From Candidatus Albibeggiatoa sp. nov. NOAA (lineage in GTDB: Bacteria; Pseudomonadota; Gammaproteobacteria; Beggiatoales; Beggiatoaceae): a stretch of 64,000 nucleotides of DNA. Shown here piece after piece: positions 55,627-64,000 of this stretch; positions within the stretch are counted from its first letter, which is position 1, and each line of letters opens with the position of its first letter. The position numbers and the translations under genes are program-made. The DNA lies in NCBI GenBank assembly GCA_025800385.1, contig JAOXRS010000253.1:124001-188000 (forward strand), in the 5' to 3' direction. Below the pieces are notes generated by a model, which did not search any database, was not told where the DNA came from, and worked only from the letters and a program-made list of their open reading frames with translations.

Positions 55627-58503
55627 TCACACTTTCTTATCTTCTGCTTTTGCTTCCTTAATCAGTGCTAATCCGCCTTTTCCGACAACTTTCTCCATCG
55701 CCTCATCAGAGATTTTCGCACTTTGACAAGCAGTGTGCCAGTGTTCAAATTGCATCCATGCAGAACTTGCATATTGTTGTATTTTTCTTGAGTTTTTGCC
55801 TGCCAGCAAACCTCCAAGTACACCAAAAAATAAACCCATAGCTAATGCTACCATAACAGTCAGAATAGAAATGAGAACAGTCAAAGATACAAGAAAAAAT
55901 TTAGATAACCCAGTTATGATCATGTTTGTGACGGAGACTGCGAGCACGACTGCAAGTATGATTGTAGCTGGGAATACAATTGAGATTACACCTGAGACTA
56001 TACCTACGACTATGAACGTAACTACAAGTACGAATATGACTATGACTGCAAATACAGCATCTCCTGCGGCAGAGGTTACACTTACAACTAAGAATATAGC
56101 TGCGGTTACAATCGTATGCCAGCCAAAGTGTTTTTGGACTGCTTTTTCACCTGAACAATATCGTGCGGATAAAGAATATGTTAAAAATCTTCCCCATTGC
56201 TGTTTAACAATGTTTTGTACCCCAAAAATAAAATCAAATAACACATTGGCTTTTGTGTCATCATCGCTATGTTGTTGAACATGAAGTACCCATTCCGCCG
56301 CAAAACCTAACGTTTCGGGTTGTTTCAATACCATATTGCTCTTGAGTTTGAGTGTATTAATCAGCGACTCTGCCAACAGCTTGTCATCTTCGGTTTCCAA
56401 ATCTTTACGCGCCCACCATTGCCCAAACACCTTACCCGCCAAAAATTCCATAAATGACTTATGCCCAAATTTAAAACTATCACCCCGACTGGCTAAATCG
56501 CGCTCCAATAAGCCACAAGAACGTACATCAGTTTTAATCCCATTCAACGCCGCTTCATAACCTTCCCGCGCATGAGTCAAACGCTCTCGCAACGGCTGCC
56601 GTGTTTCACCTAACGACACAATCCCTTGCCGCGATATGGCTTCTGGCATTTTGTCCGCCAATAATTTCACTAATTGGTCAAGCTGTTGATGGGTAATCTG
56701 ATTGTTCAACTCATTGACCAACATATATACCGCCACACCCGTCATAAAATACGCACGCTCAGGGGTGTTTAACTGCATGTATTGCACAGGTTTGTCTTTC
56801 GCCGCCTGTCGCTCCAAGGTGTAACGCACAAATTCATCCATCACCAACGCCGAACTCATGCGGTCTTTGTATTGCGCTAAATTGCGCGGTTTCCACATAA
56901 CACTGACATTGTGCAACATCGACGGACGCGCCACCACTTCCCGAAACTTCACATCTCGACGTGCTAAATCCACAATTTCCTTACGCACCGACGCATCAAC
57001 CTCACTCAAACAAGCTTCAATTTGCGCCAAATCAAACGTCTCTAACCACACCGCCTCACAAAATGGATGTACTGAACTGGGTTCTTGAATCCCCAAAGCC
57101 TGTTTTAATTCACGATTATCCAAAAAGAAATTAGGTCGTCCCGTAATCAAAATCTTCGCCTGCGGATAACTCAAATCCCATAAAGTCTGAAAGTGTTGGA
57201 TGCGCTTTTCTTTATCCCCCGACAATTCAACCTCATCAAACCCTTCAAAAATCAATAACAAACGCCCTGCAATCAACAACTTCATCAATGCCCGCCCATC
57301 AATCCCAAATCGCCCAGCCCATGCACCCAACAACTCTTGCGGCTCTAAATTACGCGGACTTTTACCACGCAAAGTCAATACAATCGGAATCCTCACCGCC
57401 GACTGATTTGCTTCCACACGCTGCATCAAACGATAACTCAACATCCACGATAAAGTCGTTTTACCCTGTCCGTATTCACCCAACAACGCCAATTGACGCA
57501 AAGTATTCTCCGCCAACCACTCATCCAGCATCGCCTCAATGTTGTTGTAAACTTTCCCCTCTTCCGCCAAACGATAACGCGACACCGTATACACATCACG
57601 CAAAGTTAAATCTGTATTTTGCAACGGTTTGCCGATTTGCTCCCGAATATGGCGAAAATAATCACGAAAATCGACTAAATCATCCAATAACGCCGATTCA
57701 CTCACCACCCAAGCCGTTTGCTCGCCAAATTGATAATGCTTGTCATTGATGTCGCCCGCTTGCACTGCAACGATATACGCCACTGGCTCATTCCATTTAT
57801 GGTTACGCCAGACATCAGCAACATAATCCTGCAACACCGCAAATTGAGTTTTCGCTTCCGCCACATCACGCCTTACCGCCAACACAACCCGACTGCCTCG
57901 ACCTCTGTCTGTACCAATCCAACAACGCGCAGCCTCTTTCCAATCATCCGCTTCAAACCGATAATCACTACATGCCAACTCCACTAAATCCTTTGCCTGC
58001 TCGCGCCAAGTCAAATCCGCTTTTGCCCCTGTCAACGGTGTACGCGCTATTTCTGGCTCAGGTGTGTATTTTTCCAATAATTCAATTCCAGCAATATGTC
58101 GCACCATCAAATAACTATCAATGACCACATTACAATGTTGCCCAACTTGCTCACGCCGATACTGTGCTGTGCTTTTTTCCCCATCCCAATTTTTGTATAA
58201 ATATTGAGTAATAACAAGTAAGCCAGCCAAAGCAAACAAGATAATCGTTGTTTCCCCAGACCCCAACGCAGCACTTTGAAATTCAATTCCTAACGTTTTA
58301 AGCAAACTGACAAATAGCGCGTCTTTAAAATTTGGCACTAACAACATTACCAATATTGGAATCAACGCCATCCAAGCATTCAATGCTGCAAATGCAAACC
58401 GCTCACGGATATATTGATTTTTGTTTTTGTAGAAATAAATAAGGTAGGCAATCGCTGCTAACAGCACTATCAAGAAAAACCCAAATAACCAAAGCATAAA
58501 CAT
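55627..58503 (-). CDS. Membrane-anchored NACHT NTPase
   Basis: About 959 residues. Three N-terminal hydrophobic segments (about residues 3-24, 42-60, 83-103) anchor it. A central region of roughly 200 residues precedes a STAND NTPase: Walker A LGEYGQGKTTLSW (about 345-357), Walker B LLLIFEGFDEVEL (about 416-428), and TGRPNFF sensor. The C-terminus contains three to four further membrane segments rich in Val/Ile/Ala/Thr, encoded by a strongly biased low-complexity DNA stretch. It could be a sensor or defence switch of the NACHT class. GTG at 58506 and TTG at 58509 are less likely starts than ATG 58503. It lacks recognisable effector or repeat domains. Confidence 0.82.
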   Translation of the reverse strand: MFMLWLFGFFLIVLLAAIAYLIYFYKNKNQYIRERFAFAALNAWMALIPILVMLLVPNFKDALFVSLLKTLGIEFQSAALGSGETTIILFALAGLLVITQYLYKNWDGEKSTAQYRREQVGQHCNVVIDSYLMVRHIAGIELLEKYTPEPEIARTPLTGAKADLTWREQAKDLVELACSDYRFEADDWKEAARCWIGTDRGRGSRVVLAVRRDVAEAKTQFAVLQDYVADVWRNHKWNEPVAYIVAVQAGDINDKHYQFGEQTAWVVSESALLDDLVDFRDYFRHIREQIGKPLQNTDLTLRDVYTVSRYRLAEEGKVYNNIEAMLDEWLAENTLRQLALLGEYGQGKTTLSWMLSYRLMQRVEANQSAVRIPIVLTLRGKSPRNLEPQELLGAWAGRFGIDGRALMKLLIAGRLLLIFEGFDEVELSGDKEKRIQHFQTLWDLSYPQAKILITGRPNFFLDNRELKQALGIQEPSSVHPFCEAVWLETFDLAQIEACLSEVDASVRKEIVDLARRDVKFREVVARPSMLHNVSVMWKPRNLAQYKDRMSSALVMDEFVRYTLERQAAKDKPVQYMQLNTPERAYFMTGVAVYMLVNELNNQITHQQLDQLVKLLADKMPEAISRQGIVSLGETRQPLRERLTHAREGYEAALNGIKTDVRSCGLLERDLASRGDSFKFGHKSFMEFLAGKVFGQWWARKDLETEDDKLLAESLINTLKLKSNMVLKQPETLGFAAEWVLHVQQHSDDDTKANVLFDFIFGVQNIVKQQWGRFLTYSLSARYCSGEKAVQKHFGWHTIVTAAIFLVVSVTSAAGDAVFAVIVIFVLVVTFIVVGIVSGVISIVFPATIILAVVLAVSVTNMIITGLSKFFLVSLTVLISILTVMVALAMGLFFGVLGGLLAGKNSRKIQQYASSAWMQFEHWHTACQSAKISDEAMEKVVGKGGLALIKEAKAEDKKV

Positions 58504-58634
58504 CACCAAAGCTGAGTGTATTGCTTAATTAAAAGGTATTTACTTTACGTTATCAAGCGATTAATTTGAAAAGTACGTTGTTTTGTGTGTGAGAAGGGAA
58601 AACTTTGTATTAAACCAAATGACTATTGTTCTCA

Positions 58635-61600
58635 TCAAATAGACGGTTTCTGCATCGGAAATTCAGCAATAAATGAGCAGCCTTGTCCCAGTACACTTTC
58701 ACATCGGACATTGCCGCCTATTTTTTCAATCAATTTCTTCACGCTAAATAAACCCAACCCTGTTGCTTGCTCATTGCCAGTAGGTTTAGGTGTTAATTTA
58801 ACAAATTTACCGAATAATTTAGCTTGATCTGCTTGGCTTAAACCGGGGCCTTCATCTTTAATTTCAAACCGTACACACTGCTTGTCAACAATATTATCCA
58901 AATATAAATACACATTGCGCTGCGGCGGTGAATACTTAATTGCATTAGAAATCAAATTATCCAAAATTTGCCATATTGCGGTACTATCAGCATAAGCCAC
59001 GCACATTGTTTCAGTGGACTTGTTATGCACAACAATATTTTTTTCCAAGCCTAAATCCCTGTAAATCTGCAACAACTCTTGAAATGGCAACAAAATATCC
59101 AGTGGTTCAATCAAAAAATTAAGTTTGCCTGATTCCAACGCACTGACATCAAGTAGCTTTTTAATCAGTTCCAGCATTTGATTTGATGTTGTACTAATTT
59201 TACTCATCAGTGTAATGATTTCATCAATCTCCATATCATCAATATCATCTTCGACGATTTCGGCATATCCGCGCACGATGCCAATTGGATTTTTTAAGTC
59301 ATGCGCAGCAATACTTAGCATCGCATTTTTTTCACGGTTTAAATCTTCTAATACAATATTTTGTTTTTGTAATTCGGCAGTGCGTGCTGTGACTTTGGTT
59401 TCTAATTCTGCATAAAATTGGGCGTTTTCGATTGAAATGGAAATCTGAGCGGATAATAAACACAATGTCTCTAAATGATGCTCGGTAAATGCATATTTTG
59501 TATTCTTATTTTCCAAATATAAAACCGCCACCATTTTGCACCGATTTAATATTGGCATACACAAAATAGATTTAGGTTTAGTCTTTTGAAAATAAATGTC
59601 TTTTTTTAGATCAAACTTTTGTTCACCATGAGGCCAAACGACATGTTTTTGGGTGCGAATGACAAAGTTGACAATGCTATTGGCTAATATCTTGTTTTCT
59701 TCAATATTTATTGACTGCAACACATTAACTTGCTTGCTATTGACCACCGCTTCAGCTTGAATCAACCACTCTCCCTGTTTCGGTAATAGTAAAAAACCTT
59801 TATCTGCACCTGCATTTTTAATCACAATATTCATCATTGAAACCAGTAATTTATCTAATTTAATTTCGCCTGATAAAACTTGTGATGCGCGTAAGATAGC
59901 AGTTAAATCTAACAGCTGGCTCGGCGTGTGTTGGGTTGCTTGAATACGGTGTAATGTTTTCCCTGAGTTGATGGTTTCAGACACTTTAAAATCTGACTCA
60001 ACAAAATAATCAGCATAATCATGTTGCAATTGTTTGACTTTTGGCTTTGCTCCCCATTGATGGTATTGATAATGTGCATCTTTAATATACACTTGGGCAA
60101 TTTTTCCCATACCCTGCTGATGATAAAACTGGCCTGCTAGCTCATTCGCTAATGCTTCATCATGTAACAATCCACTCTGCTTAGCACCTTGGATGGCTTT
60201 CTCATACAGTGTGCTGGCTTTCCAATGCTGTCCTAAAACCTTAGCTAATTCTGCTTCGACTAAATCATATTTATGTTGGAAATTAACCGCACCGAAACGT
60301 GCCCACGTTGCAAGCCGTTGCTGATAGCGTTGTACTGTGGTTAAAAACGCTTGCTGTTGTTCTGGTGTTGCTTCTGGATATAATGCAAGCGCAGTCAAAG
60401 CATAATAATAATAACCTTGACTGGGAGAAAGCACGCCCATTAATGTTTTACCCAGCTGTTCAAGTGGTTCTGCACATGCCAAAGCTGCCTGATAACGCCC
60501 AAAATGATAATTTAAGATGGTTTTACTTAATAAAGCAGTGAATTTAAGAGGTGACATATTGAACAAGGGATTATCAACGTGCTGGGTTTCATCAATGAAT
60601 GCCCCTTTGAGCAAAAATATATCATCGGCTTTACCCATGAGGTTGTGCACCAACTGTCCCCATAAGCCAATATAAAATTCTGGGAATGGATGTTGATGCT
60701 GACGCGCCATTTTAATATAAACAGGTAATTCCTCACTGATTTCAGCAAGCGGTCGACCACACAAAAACAGCGTGGAACAGTAGTGCATCGATGCATAACC
60801 CGTAAATTCCAAATCACCTGTTTCTAGGCCAACTTGTATGGCGGTTTTAAGTGGGGCTAAAGAATTTTGAAAAGGCTCTTTCCATGGTTTTATTTGCGCA
60901 TGATAAGCGGTCAGTACTTTACATTTAATCTCTCGTGCCTGATATTTATCCATCAATCTGAGTGCCATCTGCCCAAACTGATAGCCTGTATCAATGTCTA
61001 AATCTTTACCGATCCGCAATACACCATAAAAGGCATAAATGTACGCGGATAAAGGGGAATTGCCTTTGTCATATTGTAGTTGCAACATGGTAAAGGCTGT
61101 TTGTATGCCAAGTTTGGGGTCGACATGAAAAGAAGGCACATAAATTGACACTAACACCCGATACATAAACAAGCAGGATGGGTTAGTCATATCAGGCAAA
61201 TGTTCATAAACTATCGGATTTTGTTCAGTGGGTGGCATGTCTTTTAAAGATAAACCCAGCATGGTTAATACTTTATGCCCGACATCAACTGCATCTTTTA
61301 CTTGATTTTTTACTGCATAAGACAGTACTTCAAACTCATAAATGCGCACTTTATCTAAATCAGTTTGCGCATGTTGTAATACGACTTTGCTTAGCTGTTC
61401 TGCTTGTTGATAATCGCTGACTAATAACATCACTTTGACTGAAAAAACATATAAATCCAAAATTAAATCATAGTCTGTTTCCCACATAACAGGCGTTGTC
61501 AAACTGCGGCCAATTTGTAGATACTCAATCGCAGCATTATAGGCCGCTTCTTCAATCGCACGTTGTCCTGCTTGTAAGTTTAATTGCGCAATACGTGTTT

Positions 61601-63821
61601 TTTCCGATGCATCATCAACCAGTGCAATACCACGATTTAACTGTTGTACCAGCTCAAATAATTTGTCAGCTTGCTCATGATGTTGTAGCAATAAACGTCC
61701 AATATTTAAATGCAAAGAAGGCTTCTCAGCCTCAGACACTAAAGCATAGGCCGCTTGCTGAATCCGGTCATGCTGAAATTTAAACAAAGCCAATCCTGCA
61801 TGTTTTGGATTTTCCAACAATTTGTAATTGTCGTTTAAAGGTGTCACCAAACCCTCTGCCACCGCTGGCCAAAGCGCATTAAATGTATCTGATAATGACT
61901 GATTATAAATAATAGATAAAGTTTGCAAGTTAAATTGATTGCCAACACTGGCAGCCAGTTGTAATACTCTCTGGGTTTGCAACATTTGTTTGCGGATTTT
62001 GCCCGACATCAGATCAACGACATTGTCCGCTAGTGCTTTATGTTGAATTTTCTGTGCATTCCAAAGCCAACAGTGACACACTAAATCAAAATACAATAAA
62101 CCTTCTTCATACAATGTTTTTAACAACGTAGTCGCAAAAAAAGCATTGCCCAGTGTTTTCTCGTAAACAAGTTGGGTTAATTGCTCAATGGAATCAGTTG
62201 GTTGGTGCAATGTGTCTGCAATCAATGCTGCAACGTCTTGTTGAGTTAGATTACTTAATTGTATTTCTTGAATATGCGTATGTTTTTTCAGTGCCGTTAT
62301 CGTGATATGGAAAGGATGCGTTTCATCAACTTCATTGCTACGATATGCGCCTATAATCAGTAAATAACCCAGCTCAGAATCGTTTAGCAACAATTGCAGT
62401 AAATTCAAAGAGGCTGAATCTGCCCATTGCCAATCATCAATAAACAGAGTAACAGGATGTCCTGCTTGACAAAGCACTTGCAAAAAACGCTGAAATACAA
62501 GGTTAAAGCGATTTTGCGCCGCCTGAGAATTAAGCGTTGTAACAGCAGGCTGCTTGCCAATAATATATTCTAAAGCAGGAATCACATCGATTAATACTTG
62601 TCCATTTTGGCCTATCGCGCTGAGAATATTGTGTTTCCAAATCTCTAATTGTTGTTTGGTTTCAGTCAATAAATAATGGCAAAAATCCTCAAATGCTTGG
62701 CTGATCGCAGAGTAAGGCGTATTGCGTTGATATTGGTCAAATTTTCCAGCCGCAAAATAGCCTTGTTTTTCTGCCATCGGTAAATGAACCGCGTTTACTA
62801 GTGCAGACTTACCCACTCCCGAATATCCAGCAACCAATATCATTTCGGTATGACCTTGTGTCACTCGTTCAAAGCTATCTAGTAATTGTGCAATCTCATG
62901 CTCTCGCCCATATAGTTTTTGTGGAATATGAAACTGACCAGAGTAATCTTGTTGTGCCAAGGGGAAATCTAAATTATGTACATGATCGAGGCTTTCCAAA
63001 CAAACTTCTAAATCGTGTTTTAAACCCAAAGCAGATTGGTAGCGTTGCTCCACATTCTTAGCAATGAGCTGCATCACAATATTGGACAGAATCAGGGGAA
63101 TTGCTTGATTAATATGGTGTGGTGGTACGATTGGTTTTGCAATATGACAATGCACCAACTCTAAAGGGTCTAAGCTGTCGTAAGGCAACTGTTGAGTTAA
63201 AAGCTCATAAAATGTAATACCTAAGGAATATAAATCCGTACGATAATCCAAATTACAATTCATCCGCCCTGTTTGTTCTGGTGAAATATAGGACAACGTA
63301 CCTTCTAATTGATTAGGATTTTTTAAATGCGTGATTTCACGGGGCAGTATGGAAGAAATACTAAAATCAATCACTTTAAGCTGCTGAGTGGTCGGATTCC
63401 ATACAATATTGGCGGGGTTAATATCTTTATGAATCACATTGCTGGCATGAATATCAGATAAAGCTTGTGCGAGGTCGATTGCAATATGTAAAAAAGTAGG
63501 AATAGAAAAAGTATAACGCTGCTGCAGTATTTGCTTTAACGAACAGCCATCAATATCTTCTAAGACAATATATAGTTTATTATTATATTTCTTGAGTTCG
63601 TATGCTTGAATGACACCATCACTGACTATTTTATTAGTAATATTAAATTCTTGCTGATAACAAACTAATTCATCTGGTGTGGGAAAGTTGTGCTTTTGGA
63701 TTTTGATAATAATAGGCACACTATTACTAATACGCTCACCACGATAAATCAGAGAGCTGGCACTTTCATCAATTTGGTTATGCACTTTATAGTCTGGTAG
63801 ATTAAATAAAGTTGTTTGCAT
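58635..63821 (-). CDS. Trifunctional serine/threonine kinase / AAA ATPase / histidine kinase
   Basis: 1,728 residues from ATG 63821 (AGAGG upstream; the TTG seven codons earlier is not preferred). Order: protein kinase (VIHKDINPANI, IDFSISSILP and TLSYISPEQTGRMN, residues about 120-200); AAA/STAND ATPase with Walker A AGYSGVGKSALV (about 325-340) and IDDWQWADSASL (Walker B region); a long helical TPR-like middle; GAF (about 1313-1463); HisKA with SIAAHDLKNPIGIV (about 1500); HATPase with DEGPGLSQADQAKLFGKF and TGLGLFSVKKLI. This trifunctional family is common in cyanobacteria and filamentous sulfur bacteria. The DFG motif reads DFS, seen in other members. It probably relays an unknown signal; no response regulator is adjacent. 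Confidence 0.93.
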   Translation of the reverse strand: MQTTLFNLPDYKVHNQIDESASSLIYRGERISNSVPIIIKIQKHNFPTPDELVCYQQEFNITNKIVSDGVIQAYELKKYNNKLYIVLEDIDGCSLKQILQQRYTFSIPTFLHIAIDLAQALSDIHASNVIHKDINPANIVWNPTTQQLKVIDFSISSILPREITHLKNPNQLEGTLSYISPEQTGRMNCNLDYRTDLYSLGITFYELLTQQLPYDSLDPLELVHCHIAKPIVPPHHINQAIPLILSNIVMQLIAKNVEQRYQSALGLKHDLEVCLESLDHVHNLDFPLAQQDYSGQFHIPQKLYGREHEIAQLLDSFERVTQGHTEMILVAGYSGVGKSALVNAVHLPMAEKQGYFAAGKFDQYQRNTPYSAISQAFEDFCHYLLTETKQQLEIWKHNILSAIGQNGQVLIDVIPALEYIIGKQPAVTTLNSQAAQNRFNLVFQRFLQVLCQAGHPVTLFIDDWQWADSASLNLLQLLLNDSELGYLLIIGAYRSNEVDETHPFHITITALKKHTHIQEIQLSNLTQQDVAALIADTLHQPTDSIEQLTQLVYEKTLGNAFFATTLLKTLYEEGLLYFDLVCHCWLWNAQKIQHKALADNVVDLMSGKIRKQMLQTQRVLQLAASVGNQFNLQTLSIIYNQSLSDTFNALWPAVAEGLVTPLNDNYKLLENPKHAGLALFKFQHDRIQQAAYALVSEAEKPSLHLNIGRLLLQHHEQADKLFELVQQLNRGIALVDDASEKTRIAQLNLQAGQRAIEEAAYNAAIEYLQIGRSLTTPVMWETDYDLILDLYVFSVKVMLLVSDYQQAEQLSKVVLQHAQTDLDKVRIYEFEVLSYAVKNQVKDAVDVGHKVLTMLGLSLKDMPPTEQNPIVYEHLPDMTNPSCLFMYRVLVSIYVPSFHVDPKLGIQTAFTMLQLQYDKGNSPLSAYIYAFYGVLRIGKDLDIDTGYQFGQMALRLMDKYQAREIKCKVLTAYHAQIKPWKEPFQNSLAPLKTAIQVGLETGDLEFTGYASMHYCSTLFLCGRPLAEISEELPVYIKMARQHQHPFPEFYIGLWGQLVHNLMGKADDIFLLKGAFIDETQHVDNPLFNMSPLKFTALLSKTILNYHFGRYQAALACAEPLEQLGKTLMGVLSPSQGYYYYALTALALYPEATPEQQQAFLTTVQRYQQRLATWARFGAVNFQHKYDLVEAELAKVLGQHWKASTLYEKAIQGAKQSGLLHDEALANELAGQFYHQQGMGKIAQVYIKDAHYQYHQWGAKPKVKQLQHDYADYFVESDFKVSETINSGKTLHRIQATQHTPSQLLDLTAILRASQVLSGEIKLDKLLVSMMNIVIKNAGADKGFLLLPKQGEWLIQAEAVVNSKQVNVLQSINIEENKILANSIVNFVIRTQKHVVWPHGEQKFDLKKDIYFQKTKPKSILCMPILNRCKMVAVLYLENKNTKYAFTEHHLETLCLLSAQISISIENAQFYAELETKVTARTAELQKQNIVLEDLNREKNAMLSIAAHDLKNPIGIVRGYAEIVEDDIDDMEIDEIITLMSKISTTSNQMLELIKKLLDVSALESGKLNFLIEPLDILLPFQELLQIYRDLGLEKNIVVHNKSTETMCVAYADSTAIWQILDNLISNAIKYSPPQRNVYLYLDNIVDKQCVRFEIKDEGPGLSQADQAKLFGKFVKLTPKPTGNEQATGLGLFSVKKLIEKIGGNVRCESVLGQGCSFIAEFPMQKPSI

Positions 63822-64000
63822 AACAAACCTCTTATTCTGCAATTTTTAGGCTTATTGTCCATATCATGGTACTAACAAACCTTGTCCCCATAAGCATTTC
63901 ATAATATTAATCTATTCACTGTGCATAAACAAGATTGACTATAAATTGCATGATCCATAAAAATAAACAATAGGTAAAAAGGTAGACGGAAAAGTATAAA
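63822..64000. other. Upstream region of the trifunctional kinase
   Basis: 179 AT-rich bases at the window's right edge, holding the kinase ribosome-binding site (AGAGG at about 63,830). The neighbouring gene lies outside the window. Confidence 0.4.

Noticed and set aside
55860-56130. Repetitive DNA that might suggest a CRISPR or satellite array
   Set aside because: The pattern is irregular and lies in frame within the NACHT coding sequence; there are no constant repeats with unique spacers.
55733-56278. 181-residue plus-strand frame, Thr-rich
   Set aside because: It is antisense to the low-complexity membrane tail of the NACHT gene; the Thr richness mirrors the Val/Ile codons of the real gene and there is no ribosome-binding site.
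57288-57749. 153-residue plus-strand frame
   Set aside because: Antisense to the NACHT NTPase domain, whose Walker motifs are clear; the amino-acid mix (Pro, His, Ser, Asn) is typical of a shadow frame.

Overview
The window is AT-rich, gene-dense DNA, best read as a gammaproteobacterial chromosome. The evidence is the repertoire: Nth, MurC, RNase G, YgiQ, PrpE, HPr/enzyme I, ATP-dependent PckA, GlnS, Tex and a CBU_0592-type small membrane protein. Multidomain signalling proteins (a protein kinase/AAA/GAF/histidine kinase giant, a NACHT protein, WD40 and HEAT-like proteins) recall filamentous sulfur bacteria of the Thiotrichales/Beggiatoaceae, but that assignment is an inference from style. 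I see no rRNA, tRNA, CRISPR array, insertion sequence or phage gene.

Region 1 (1-16.1 kb) is mostly housekeeping: nth, murC, rng, a rhodanese, ygiQ, prpE, an orphan PilB/GspE-type ATPase, ptsH-ptsI, hisC and two small unknowns. Convergent pairs are separated by clear hairpins. Region 2 (16.1-28 kb) has a three-gene envelope-glycan operon with ATGA overlaps (degenerate nucleotidyltransferase/sugar-transferase fusion, hexapeptide acyltransferase, HAD-UbiA fusion), a GmhA/DiaA-type isomerase, pckA with a small membrane protein, a zinc-ribbon repeat protein, a CobW-family GTPase and glnS.

Region 3 (28.4-39.6 kb) is a minus-strand run that looks like one operon: Cache-domain histidine kinase, TIMP-like secreted protein, Cys-rich small protein, CusB with two heavy-metal-binding modules, CusA and a small acidic protein. 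No outer-membrane channel or response regulator is present. Divergently, behind a good sigma70-like promoter, lie a HlyD-type adaptor and two tandem six-helix membrane proteins sharing a DE-x4-HE motif. Region 4 (39.8-47.5 kb) has a kinase-like/phosphoesterase fusion, a J-like/TM/seven-bladed WD40 protein, tex and a membrane-protein pair, one copy of which is frameshifted near its 5' end.

Region 5 (47.8-55.4 kb) is the highlight: ten tightly packed minus-strand genes encoding a dissociated acyl/polyketide system. In transcription order they are a FabZ-like dehydratase, ketosynthase, FabG-like reductase, HMG-CoA-synthase homologue (PksG type), two enoyl-CoA hydratase homologues (PksH and PksI types), a FabL-like reductase, a lipocalin-like protein, an AcpK-like carrier protein and a PksC-like malonyltransferase. 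This is the beta-branching cassette known from trans-AT polyketide clusters, but with its own complete reductive set and no megasynthase nearby. Its ketosynthase keeps the active-site Cys, whereas classical cassette ketosynthases are reported to carry Ser. The set could build a beta-methyl-branched (for example isovaleryl- or methylcrotonyl-type) acyl-ACP on its own. Region 6 (55.6-63.8 kb) has a membrane-anchored NACHT NTPase and the 1,728-residue trifunctional kinase.
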